Shown here one piece after another: positions 43,925-51,691 of a stretch of 52,395 nt of DNA. The translations under genes were made by a program, and so were the position numbers. The notes under the pieces were generated by a model, which did not search any database, had not been told where the DNA came from, and saw only the letters and a list, made by a program, of their open reading frames with translations. The DNA comes from Fulvimarina sp. (GTDB lineage: Bacteria > Pseudomonadota > Alphaproteobacteria > Rhizobiales > Rhizobiaceae). The stretch lies in the NCBI GenBank assembly GCA_002700095.1, contig PACL01000080.1:46095-98489 (forward strand), read 5' to 3'. Position 1 is the stretch's first letter, and the number at the start of each line of letters is the position of its first letter.

Positions 43925-44698
43925 TCAGCTCTCCTTCGCCAGATACCGCTCCATGAAGCTCTGGAACGCCTCCCACGACTCCTCGTCCGCGACTTCGCGG
44001 TAGCGGTCGGAGCCGAACACCGTGAAGGCGTGGGGCGCGCCGGAATAGACCTCGAGTTCGTAGGTGATGCCCTTCTCCTCGAGCGTCTTGGCGAGCGCAG
44101 TCGCCTCGTCGACGGTGACCGAGGTGTCGCCGCCGCCCTGGGCGATCAGGATCGGCGCGGTGCCGTCCGGGTAGCTCTGGCCCTCGGGCGTCGCCAGCGT
44201 GCCATGGAAGCTGGCGTAGCCGGCGACGTTCTCGGCCTTGCCGGAGCGGGCGAGTTCGAGGACGCCGGCCCCGCCGAAGCAGTAGCCCATGACCACGGCG
44301 GTTGTTTCGCCCGACTGCGCTCGCGCCGTTTCGAGCCCTGCGGTGACGCGGGTGAGCATCGCCTCCCGGTCCGCGTAGAGCTTGCCGGTCTCGGCCTTGC
44401 GAGCATCCATGCTCTCCGGCCGGTTGCCCTTGCCGAACATGTCGAGGGCGAAGGCGTCGTAGCCGAGTTCGGCCAGCATGTCGGCCCGCTTCTTCTCGTA
44501 ATCGGTGAGGCCGTCCCAGTCGTGGATGACGAGGACGAGGCCCTTCGCCTCGCCGCTGGCGGGGGCATAATAACCCTCGTAGTCGGCGCCGGCGGCCTTA
44601 TAGGTAACCGCTTCGCCGGCGATCGCCGGCGCCGCGGCAAAGGCCGCGAGTGCGGCGCCCAATGCAGTCCCGAATGCGAGCCTGGCGGTAATCGTCAT
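43925..44698 (-). CDS. Dienelactone hydrolase family protein, secreted
   Basis: An alpha/beta hydrolase of 257 residues with an N-terminal signal (ARLAFGTALGAALAAFAAAPAIAG), so it is probably periplasmic. The catalytic triad is Cys in MGYCFGGAG, Asp in AQGGGDTSV and His in YSGAPHAFTVF, as in dienelactone hydrolases. Relatives open lactones or cleave esters; the true substrate is unknown. It is monocistronic, minus strand, and diverges from the Fae homologue across 280 bases in which I see no other gene. Whether the two share control is unclear. Confidence 0.87.
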   Translation of the reverse strand: MTITARLAFGTALGAALAAFAAAPAIAGEAVTYKAAGADYEGYYAPASGEAKGLVLVIHDWDGLTDYEKKRADMLAELGYDAFALDMFGKGNRPESMDARKAETGKLYADREAMLTRVTAGLETARAQSGETTAVVMGYCFGGAGVLELARSGKAENVAGYASFHGTLATPEGQSYPDGTAPILIAQGGGDTSVTVDEATALAKTLEEKGITYELEVYSGAPHAFTVFGSDRYREVADEESWEAFQSFMERYLAKES

Positions 44699-44978
44699 GG
44701 GTGGTCCCTCCTCTGAGATGGCGTCAGGCGGAAGGGTAAGGGAGGAACCGCGTCAGGCGAGCGACGGAGCGCCGAATTCGCGCCCCTCACCGTTCAAAGC
44801 TTCGTGCAACCGTCCGTGATCTCGGGGCCTCTCGGCTGCCTCGGCCAACCGCGAAAAAAATCCGCTCGCAAGCGCTCCGATCGGGCTCGCAGAGCGGCTA
44901 GACGATTGCGCTTCGCCCACGACTGTCGCATCGCTGCTGCCGGACAATTCCTCTCTTCGAGCTGAAGGACGACGCACG

Positions 44979-45521
44979 ATGAACGAGATCTGGTTCCGCA
45001 CCGGCGAGGCGACGGTGCTTGCCGCCGAGGGCCAATATACCGACGCCATGCCGGAGGTATTGATCGGCTCGGTGAAGGGGCCGGTCGGCCAGGCCTTCGC
45101 CGGCATGATGGGCCAGGTCCAGGGCCACACCCGCATGTTCGTCGTGCGCGACATCAACCAGATGGTCCGTCCGGCGACGATGATGACCACCAAGGCGACG
45201 ATCGAAAGCTTGGCCTATGTCGAACTCCTCGGCGGCGTCGTCCAGGCGGCGACGGGCGACGCCATCGTCGACTGCCTGATCGACGGCACGCTGCCGAAGG
45301 AGATGGCCGACGAAATCTGCATGATCATCATGATCTGGCTCGACCCGCGCTGCGCCGACCACGCCGAACTCGACCAGGCGGATCTCTACCGGACCAACTA
45401 CGAGGCGACGAAGCTTGCCATCGGCCGCGCCATGACCGGCGAGCCGAGCGTCGAGACGCTGATCGCCAACCGCAAGACCGTGAAGCACTACGCGCTGGAC
45501 GGCGTCGTCGACTACGATTGA
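44979..45521 (+). CDS. Formaldehyde-activating enzyme (Fae) homologue, possibly without the catalytic histidine
   Basis: A 180-residue member of the Fae family. True Fae condenses formaldehyde with tetrahydromethanopterin. The match is clear in NYEATKLAIGRAMTGEPS near the C-terminus, and in GTLPKEMADEICMIIMIWLDPRCADH against the family's pre-C-terminal helices. At the position of the catalytic histidine (AHIDLIIG in Methylorubrum Fae, from memory) this protein reads AMPEVLIG, so the His appears to be Met and the nearby Asp a Glu. No tetrahydromethanopterin genes are in the window. It may be a Fae2/Fae3-type homologue with another role. An AAGGA about ten bases upstream supports ATG 44979. Confidence 0.82.
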   Translation: MNEIWFRTGEATVLAAEGQYTDAMPEVLIGSVKGPVGQAFAGMMGQVQGHTRMFVVRDINQMVRPATMMTTKATIESLAYVELLGGVVQAATGDAIVDCLIDGTLPKEMADEICMIIMIWLDPRCADHAELDQADLYRTNYEATKLAIGRAMTGEPSVETLIANRKTVKHYALDGVVDYD

Positions 45522-45557
45522 GCGGGGCGGCAGGGCCGCTCTGCGCAAAATCCGCGG

Positions 45558-46649
45558 TCAGGCGGCGGCTGAAATCGCCGCCGCCGGATACCCGCCCTGC
45601 AGGCTGCGCGCATGGATCACCGCCGCCGCCAGCACGATCAGGCCGCCGGCCTGGTGCATCAGGGCGAGATCGATCGGCACGACCATCAGCAGCGTCGCAA
45701 TGCCGATGCAGGCCTGGGCGACGACGAGGCCGAGGAGGATGACTGCGCCCTGCGCATGCCGCGTGCCCGGGGCGGCGCGCCAGAGCGTGACGGCATGGAA
45801 CAGAGCCGCCGCCAAGAGCAGATAGGCGCCGCAGCGGTGGACGAACTGCACCGTCAGATGGCTCTCGAAGAAGTTCCGCCAGACCGGCTCCATCGCCAGG
45901 AGGCCGGAGGGGATCACCGATCCGTCCATCAGCGGCCAGGTGTTGTAGATGAGCCCGGCCCGCAGCCCCGCCACCAGGCCGCCGAGATAGATCTGGACGA
46001 GCGCCAAGAAGAGGAGCGCGACCGCGAAGCGCTTCGAGAAACCGGGCGCTCTTTCGCCATGGGGCCGCGGCTTCAACCCCTGCGCCACCCACAGCGTCGC
46101 GGCGAAGATGATGCAGGCGATCGTCAGATGGGTGGCGAGCCGGTACTGGCTGACCTCGGTGCGGTCGACAAGGCCCGAGGCCACCATCCACCAGCCGATC
46201 GCCCCCTGCAGGCCGCCGAGGCAGAGGAGGCCGACGAGCCGCGGCTTCAGGAACGGCTCCAGCCGCCCGCTCAGCCAGAAGAAGGCGAGCGGCAGCGCGA
46301 AGACGATGCCGACGCCGCGGGCCAGCAGCCGGTGGCTCCATTCCCACCAGTAAATGGTCTTGAACCCGTCGAGGCTCATGCCGCGATTGATCTGGTCGTA
46401 TTGCGGGATCTTCTTGTAGAGTTCGAACTCCTCCTGCCACTCGGCCGCCGACAAGGGCGGGATCACACCGTGGATCGGCTTCCATTCGGTGATCGACAGG
46501 CCGGATTCGGTGAGGCGCGTCGCGCCGCCGACGACGACGAGGGCGAAGACCACCAGCGCGACGGCGTAGAGCCAGAGGCGCACGGCTTTTCTGTCGCGTT
46601 CGCGGCCGGTTGCGGGCTGGTGTTCGAGGCTATAGGCAAGGGTGCTCAT
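45558..46649 (-). CDS. ctaA: Heme A synthase (COX15/CtaA type)
   Basis: Oxidises heme O to heme A for aa3 oxidase. The 363-residue integral membrane protein has eight hydrophobic segments. The family motifs are [16 protein letters not shown], the [15 protein letters not shown] heme-binding region, [12 protein letters not shown], and the late histidines in [13 protein letters not shown] and LALMHQAGG. The start is ATG 46649; a TTG at 46670 would add seven residues. The alphaproteobacterial form is longer than Bacillus CtaA, as here. It links functionally to the oxidase subunit IV gene at 17.7 kb. It faces DUF2842 across about 120 bases. Confidence 0.95.
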   Translation of the reverse strand: MSTLAYSLEHQPATGRERDRKAVRLWLYAVALVVFALVVVGGATRLTESGLSITEWKPIHGVIPPLSAAEWQEEFELYKKIPQYDQINRGMSLDGFKTIYWWEWSHRLLARGVGIVFALPLAFFWLSGRLEPFLKPRLVGLLCLGGLQGAIGWWMVASGLVDRTEVSQYRLATHLTIACIIFAATLWVAQGLKPRPHGERAPGFSKRFAVALLFLALVQIYLGGLVAGLRAGLIYNTWPLMDGSVIPSGLLAMEPVWRNFFESHLTVQFVHRCGAYLLLAAALFHAVTLWRAAPGTRHAQGAVILLGLVVAQACIGIATLLMVVPIDLALMHQAGGLIVLAAAVIHARSLQGGYPAAAISAAA

Positions 46650-46769
46650 GGCTGACGGCTTTGCACCCAAAGCCGCTCGCGATCAAGAACGCGCCGTGGG
46701 GCGAACGTTCGCAAAGCCGTGAAGGTCCGGCGGCGGGCCCTATCTCGACATAGCTCTAGGGGAGCGACG

Positions 46770-46979
46770 ATGCCGGTCAGGCTGAAGAAGTTCATCGGCA
46801 CGATAGTGCTGATCCTGCTCGTGGTGGTCTATGCCGTGCTCGCCACCGCCTATGCGTCCCTGCATCTGGCCGATGCGAGCGGCTGGGTCCACCTCGCCTA
46901 CTTCTTCATCACCGGCATCCTCTGGGTCGTGCCGGCGATGGTCCTGATTCGCTGGATGGAGACAAAGCCGAAGGGCTGA
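46770..46979 (+). CDS. DUF2842 membrane protein
   Basis: A 69-residue protein with two transmembrane helices (FIGTIVLILLVVVYAVLATAYA and WVHLAYFFITGILWVVPAMVLIRWM) and a short KPKG end. It matches the alphaproteobacterial DUF2842 family; the function is unknown. A strong AGGGGAG precedes ATG 46770. It lies divergently beside ctaA, an arrangement I recall from other Rhizobiales, which may hint at a role near heme or oxidase assembly (inference). Confidence 0.88.
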   Translation: MPVRLKKFIGTIVLILLVVVYAVLATAYASLHLADASGWVHLAYFFITGILWVVPAMVLIRWMETKPKG

Positions 46980-47034
46980 GAGCAACGCTCCCCGGAGCGA
47001 TCGCCCGCGCGGTGGATATCGTTCCGGCAGCCGG

Positions 47035-47421
47035 TCACGCGGGCGGATCGACAGGATGCGACCGCGAGAATTCCCGCAACGACAGCAGGACGAGCATGAG
47101 GCGCGAGCCGGCCTTCGTCAGCCGGTACTCCACATGCGGCGGCTGCCGCCCGAGATCGTACCTTGCGACCAGCCCATCTCTCTCGAGCTCGCGCAGGTGC
47201 TGCGTGAGGACCTTCTGGGAGATGTCCGGGATGTCGCGAAGCAACCGGGACGTCCGCATCGCGGGCTCGGCGAATAGGCGGAACAGGATCGGCAGCTTCC
47301 ACCGGCCGCTGATCATGCCGAGCACCCGCGTGACATGCGCGACCGAACCGTCGGGGCCGAGGCAGGCGGTTCTCTGTTCCTGTTCGACAGGCACTTCGAA
47401 GTGCGTAATGGACTCGCCCAT
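47035..47421 (-). CDS. HxlR-family transcriptional regulator
   Basis: A 128-residue winged-helix regulator. The family core is LGMISGRWKLPILFRLFAEPAMRTSRLLRDIPDISQKVLTQHLRELERDGLVAR. The ISGRWKLPIL start and the LTQHLRELE recognition helix are diagnostic, and VEYRLTKAG follows. A single cysteine (RTACLG) lies near residue 21, as often in redox- or aldehyde-responsive members. ATG 47421 follows AAGGGAG; the frame extends further upstream without homology. It diverges from an SDR gene across only 45 bases, so it probably controls that gene. Confidence 0.92.
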   Translation of the reverse strand: MGESITHFEVPVEQEQRTACLGPDGSVAHVTRVLGMISGRWKLPILFRLFAEPAMRTSRLLRDIPDISQKVLTQHLRELERDGLVARYDLGRQPPHVEYRLTKAGSRLMLVLLSLREFSRSHPVDPPA

Positions 47422-47466
47422 CGCTCCCTTCCCATAACATCCCCGCATCAGCTCAAGGATGACGGG

Positions 47467-48276
47467 ATGGATCTGAAGATCGAGGGCAAGGTGGCACTGG
47501 TCGCCGGCAGCAGCAAGGGCATCGGCAAGGCGATCGCGTTTGGGCTGGCAAGGGAGGGCGCGGTCGTCGTCGTTCATGGCCGGGACCTGCGGAAGGCCGA
47601 GGAAGTGGCCCATGACATCGTCGCCGGAGGCGGGCGTGCCCATGTCGTGACGGGCGATCTCACGGAGGACGACGCGGTCCGGCGTCTCGTGGATCGCGCG
47701 CAGGCCATCGCCACCCCGATCGAGATCCTCGTCAACAACGCCGGCGGCTCCGGCGCGAGCGAAGACTGGACCACGGCGCGGGCCGAGACATGGGCCAGCG
47801 GTTACGATCGCAACACGCTGGCGGCAGTGAGAGTGATCCGCCGCGTCCTGCCGAGGATGCGGGAAGGCGGCTGGGGGCGGATCATCAACATCGCAAGTCT
47901 CGCCGGCATGATGCCGCCGGCCACAAGGCCAGACTATTCCGCGACCAAGGCCGCCATGGTCGCGATGAGCGCCTCGCTCGCGAAGGCCGTGGCAAGCGAG
48001 CGCATCACTGTCAATTCGGTCTCCCCCGGCACGATCCTGAGCGGACGGCTCGAAGCCGCCTTCCGCGAGGCTGCCACCGAACGGGGACTTGCCTCGGACG
48101 CACCCTGGAACGAGGTCGAACGGTCGGCGCTGCCGCTGTTTGCCGCGGTTCCCATGGGGCGGGTCGGAACGCTCGACGAAATCGGCGATGCGGTGGCGTT
48201 CCTAGTCAGCCCGCGGGCGGGATACATCACCGGGATGAACCTGCGGATCGACGGGGGAATGTGGCCGGGCCTGTAG
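47467..48276 (+). CDS. SDR-family oxidoreductase
   Basis: A classical short-chain dehydrogenase of 269 residues. The nucleotide-binding site is LVAGSSKGIGKAIAFGLAREGA, with NNAGGSG further on. The catalytic serine is probably in IINIASLAG and the Tyr-x3-Lys pair is in DYSATKAAM. SVSPGTILSG and NLRIDGGMWPGL are typical late motifs. It looks like a 3-oxoacyl-ACP reductase/FabG-type enzyme, but the substrate is unknown. ATG 47467 follows AAGGA; upstream in-frame codons overlap the regulator gene and are not needed. The divergent HxlR regulator suggests induction by a reactive compound. Confidence 0.93.
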   Translation: MDLKIEGKVALVAGSSKGIGKAIAFGLAREGAVVVVHGRDLRKAEEVAHDIVAGGGRAHVVTGDLTEDDAVRRLVDRAQAIATPIEILVNNAGGSGASEDWTTARAETWASGYDRNTLAAVRVIRRVLPRMREGGWGRIINIASLAGMMPPATRPDYSATKAAMVAMSASLAKAVASERITVNSVSPGTILSGRLEAAFREAATERGLASDAPWNEVERSALPLFAAVPMGRVGTLDEIGDAVAFLVSPRAGYITGMNLRIDGGMWPGL

Positions 48277-48464
48277 TTTCTCGTCGGGCACGATCGCGAG
48301 ATCCAACGCCAGCGCGGCCCGATCCCCGTCAGTGCGGCTCGAGGTGTGTGATCGGCGTCGCGGCGCCGGGCCCGACCTCGTTCATCGGCTGGCTTGCCGC
48401 GTGCAGGCGGCAGGCGATGGCGTCTCCCAGCCCGCGACGGCCCCGCCCTTTCCGGCGGCTGCGT

Positions 48465-49253
48465 TCAGCCCTCGCCCTGGCGCCGCAGCATCGGCATGAA
48501 GACGATGTCCTCGATCCCGATCTGGCGGAGCTCGTCGGCGACATCGATCATCCGGTCGTCGACATGCGGCAGGCCCGCGATGACGACGGCGGTGTTCTCG
48601 TCGAGCAGCACCGGAAGCTCAGGCACGTCCAGCGCCTCGATCTCGACGACGGTGTAGTCGTAGGCCTCGGCGAAGGCATCGAGGACAGTCAGGAGATGCT
48701 CTAGGGCGGCGGTGGTTGCGGTCTCGAGCTCGAAGCCACCCGAGGGGACGAAGTGGGTCGAGGTGTAGTGGTCGCGGTAGATCACGTCCGCGAGCCCCGC
48801 GCCGCCCGACAGGAGGTCGCCATAGCCGCTGCAGTCCTGCGGCAGGCCCATGCGGGCACCGAGCGAGCCGTTCGGCGTCAGGTCGATCAGCACCGTGGCG
48901 CGGCCGGCGCCGGACAGCCGGCGGGCAAGTTCCAGGCCTCCGAGGCTGCCGAGGTCGCGATGGGTCGAGACCACCACCAGCCGGAAGATGTCGGTGCCCT
49001 GCACCGCCGAGGCAAGTTCGTTGGCGGTGGCGATCTGCTCCCCCGCCGCGGGGGAATCGCTGCCGGACGGCTGGCCCGCGGGGCTATCCGAGCCAGCCCC
49101 GCCGGCACCCTCGCGACCTGCCGCCACGGGCCCCTTCGGCTGCGAGCCACTGCGGGCCTGCACCATGCGGGCGTCGTCCGCGGTCTCGTCTCCGGTGGCG
49201 TCTCTTCTGGTATCAACAGTGGCCATCATGGCGGTCGACTGGTCGGTGATCAT
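48465..49253 (-). CDS. CpsD/ParA-like protein without Walker A lysine
   Basis: A 262-residue protein. The first 100 residues are a low-complexity, Gly/Ala/Asp/Ser-rich linker. The rest follows the CpsD/Wzc tyrosine-kinase-like ATPase fold: FRLVVVSTHRDLGSLGGLELARRL, VLIDLTPNGSLGARMGL, GYGDLLSGGAGLADVIYRD, FVPSGGFE and YDYTVVEIEAL. The Walker A position (normally PGEGKST) reads THRDLGSLGG and has no lysine, and Walker A' is IDLTPN. It probably does not bind ATP. There is no tyrosine-rich tail. GGAGAG supports ATG 49253; the longer upstream frame has no homology. It diverges from the Wza-type gene, so a regulatory or scaffold role in polysaccharide assembly is inferred. Confidence 0.78.
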   Translation of the reverse strand: MITDQSTAMMATVDTRRDATGDETADDARMVQARSGSQPKGPVAAGREGAGGAGSDSPAGQPSGSDSPAAGEQIATANELASAVQGTDIFRLVVVSTHRDLGSLGGLELARRLSGAGRATVLIDLTPNGSLGARMGLPQDCSGYGDLLSGGAGLADVIYRDHYTSTHFVPSGGFELETATTAALEHLLTVLDAFAEAYDYTVVEIEALDVPELPVLLDENTAVVIAGLPHVDDRMIDVADELRQIGIEDIVFMPMLRRQGEG

Positions 49254-49540
49254 CACGTCTCTCCGGCAGGGCGATGAGGAGCGCGTCACCGACGATCGAC
49301 CGGCGTCGCGGCTCCAGCGGGATGCGAGATCCCGCCGGGCATCCGCCGGCGACCCCCGAGCGCGAACTCCAGACAGGCGCTTCAGGTTGCGCAGGAGACT
49401 GCACGCCAGACGTAACGGAGCGGTTAAGTTGCTTTCCACCGCGTCTTCGGACCCCGCGATTTACCGGAGCTTAACCCTAACGAATTAATACCCAAGCCAT
49501 GCGGTCGTCATCCTTCGACCCCTCAACGGGCAAGCGCTTC

Positions 49541-50104
49541 ATGAAACACCTGCGGCTGGCAACTCTCGCCCTCTCGGCCCTGATGCTTCTTCCGGCCTGC
49601 GCGTCCTATGCCCCGGCCCCCGACGCGTTCCATCAGAGCATCGAGCAGCCATACCGGCTCGACAGCGGCGACAGGCTGAAGGTCGTCGTCTTCGGCGAAG
49701 AGGGCCTGACCAACAGCTACGCCGTCGACAAGGCCGGCTTCGTCGCGCTTCCCCTCGTCGGCGAGGTGCCCGCCCGCGGCCGCAGCCCCGAGCAGGTCCG
49801 CCAGGAGATCACCCAGCGCCTCGCCGAAGGTTACCTCAACAAGCCGGACGTCACCGTCCAGGTGGAGCAGTACCGGCCGTTCTTCATCATGGGCGAGGTC
49901 GCCACCGGCGGGCAATACACCTACGTCCCCGGCATGACGGTCCAGAACGCCATCGCCGTCGCCGGCGGCTACACGCCCCGCGCCGAGCAGGGCAGCATGG
50001 ACGTGACGCGGGAGAGCGGCGGCCAGATCCTCACCGGACGGATGGTCCCGACGGATCCGCTGATGCCCGGCGACACCGTCTATGTCCGCGAGCGGTGGTT
50101 CTGA
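49541..50104 (+). CDS. Polysaccharide export lipoprotein, Wza-type
   Basis: A 187-residue Poly_export/SLBB-domain lipoprotein of the outer membrane. The signal and lipobox are in LATLALSALMLLPACASYAP (Cys20 lipidated). The mature part has YRLDSGDRLKVVVFGEEGL, DKAGFVALPLVGEVPARG and the SLBB-like RPFFIMGEVATGGQYTYVPGMTV. It is shorter than E. coli Wza (about 380) but normal for rhizobial single-SLBB forms. ATG 49541 keeps the lipoprotein signal compact; ATG 49499 would add 14 residues. It converges with the UDP-sugar dehydrogenase. About 290 bases separate it from the CpsD-like gene, and I see no gene there. Confidence 0.92.
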   Translation: MKHLRLATLALSALMLLPACASYAPAPDAFHQSIEQPYRLDSGDRLKVVVFGEEGLTNSYAVDKAGFVALPLVGEVPARGRSPEQVRQEITQRLAEGYLNKPDVTVQVEQYRPFFIMGEVATGGQYTYVPGMTVQNAIAVAGGYTPRAEQGSMDVTRESGGQILTGRMVPTDPLMPGDTVYVRERWF

Positions 50105-50144
50105 GCAGGCTTCGCCGAATCGTGCCCGACCCTGACCATCACCT

Positions 50145-51509
50145 TCAGGCCCTGACCACACGCGCCTGCAGCTCCGGCGACAATTTCCGCGTCGCGCCCC
50201 GGCTGTCCACCACCAGCGGCACGGTCTCGACCAGCATCTGGATATCCACCGCGTCATGGTCTGTAGCGATCAGCGCCGCGTCGTAGCGCTCGAGCGCGCT
50301 GCGGCTCCACTCGATCGAGCGACGTCCCTCGAATTCGCCATGCTTGCGCGTCCGGCGCATCACCGGCACGAAAGGATCGTGGTAGTCGATGATCGCGCCG
50401 CGCTCCTCCAGCATCTCCATCAGGACGAGGGACGGGCTCTCGCGCACGTCGTCAACGTTCTTCTTGTAGGCGAGCCCGACGACGAGGATGCGGGCGCCGC
50501 GGATCGGCTTGCCGAGGCGGTCCGACAGCGCCTCGACCAGCCTCGCGACCACCCATTGCGGCATGCCCGAATTGATCTCGCCGGCCAGCTCGATGAAGCG
50601 GGTGTGGATGCCGAACTCCCGCGCCTTCCAGGTCAGATAGAACGGATCGACCGGGATGCAGTGGCCGCCGATGCCCGGCCCCGGATAGAAGGGCATGAAG
50701 CCGAAGGGCTTGGTCTTGGCCGCGTCGATCACCTCGAAGACGTCGATCCCCATCCTGTCGAAGATCACCTTCAGCTCGTTCACGAGGGCGATGTTGACGG
50801 CGCGAAAGACGTTCTCGGTGAGCTTCACGGCTTCCGCGGTGCGCATCGAGGGGACGCGCACGACCCGCTGCGACACCGCCGCATAGAGCGCCTCCGCCAT
50901 GTCGCCGGCGGCCTTCGTATCGGCGCCGACGACCTTCGGGATGGTGGTGGCGTCGAAGTCGGGGTTGCCCGGATCCTCGCGCTCGGGCGAATAGGCGATG
51001 GCGAAGTCCCTGTCCTGCTTCAGCCCGGATCCGCGCTCGAGGATCGCGGCGAGGAGATCCTCGCTGGTCATCGGATAGGTAGTGGATTCCAGCGTCACCA
51101 GATGACCGTTTGAGAGATGCGGCGCGATCGCCTCGGCCGTCGCGGTGACGAAGCTCATGTCCGGATCGCGATAGGTGGTCAGCGGCGTCGGCACGCAGAT
51201 GACGATCGCGTCGACGTCCGACAGGCGGGAATAGTCCGTCGTCAGCACCGAGCGGCCGGAGGCGACCAGCGCGGCGATCCGCTCCGGTGCGATGTGGTGG
51301 ATGTAGCTTTCGCCCGCCTCCAGCCGCGCGATCTTCTCCGGATCGATGTCGAAGCCGAAGGTGCGAAAGCCGCTGGCGTGGAAGGCCAGCAGCAGCGGCA
51401 GCCCGACATAGCCGAGCCCGATGATCCCGACCACCGCCTCGCGCCGCTCGACCCGGCCGACGAAGCCGGCGGCGAGGGCTTCGAACTCGGGCGTTGCTTC
51501 CGTCTGCAT
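50145..51509 (-). CDS. UDP-sugar 6-dehydrogenase, WbpA/WecC type
   Basis: NAD-dependent oxidation of a UDP-hexose to the uronic acid; WbpA/WecC-type members act on UDP-N-acetyl-glucosamine or -mannosamine. The 454 residues include the nucleotide-binding GIIGLGYVGLPLLLAF, CVPTPLT, LESTTYP, and the catalytic Cys284 in GPGIGGHCIPVDP. LVVGLAYKKNVDDVRESPS is the second NAD-domain motif. The GIGGHCIPVDPFYL form favours UDP-GlcNAc or UDP-ManNAc over plain UDP-glucose. It belongs to the polysaccharide cluster with the CpsD-like and Wza-type genes and may feed the DegT aminotransferase at 40.8 kb. Confidence 0.9.
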   Translation of the reverse strand: MQTEATPEFEALAAGFVGRVERREAVVGIIGLGYVGLPLLLAFHASGFRTFGFDIDPEKIARLEAGESYIHHIAPERIAALVASGRSVLTTDYSRLSDVDAIVICVPTPLTTYRDPDMSFVTATAEAIAPHLSNGHLVTLESTTYPMTSEDLLAAILERGSGLKQDRDFAIAYSPEREDPGNPDFDATTIPKVVGADTKAAGDMAEALYAAVSQRVVRVPSMRTAEAVKLTENVFRAVNIALVNELKVIFDRMGIDVFEVIDAAKTKPFGFMPFYPGPGIGGHCIPVDPFYLTWKAREFGIHTRFIELAGEINSGMPQWVVARLVEALSDRLGKPIRGARILVVGLAYKKNVDDVRESPSLVLMEMLEERGAIIDYHDPFVPVMRRTRKHGEFEGRRSIEWSRSALERYDAALIATDHDAVDIQMLVETVPLVVDSRGATRKLSPELQARVVRA

Positions 51510-51691
51510 CGGCGTGATTCCCCAAAGCCCGCGTCCGGCGGGACGACCTTCGCCCTCACTGGCGCAATCGGGTGCCCGCCTGCAAGGGCATGGCGACGGA
51601 TGGGACGTCCGACGGACGGGAACGGGAGGCGGGCGGGAGCCTTACGGGCGCGCCCGAAGACGACCCCGCACCAACGCGGTCGCCCCTGCCC

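Noticed and set aside
51645..51656. Perfect 12-base palindrome CGGGCGCGCCCG downstream of the pcaF stop
   Set aside because: It has no loop or T run and such GC-rich palindromes are expected by chance here.
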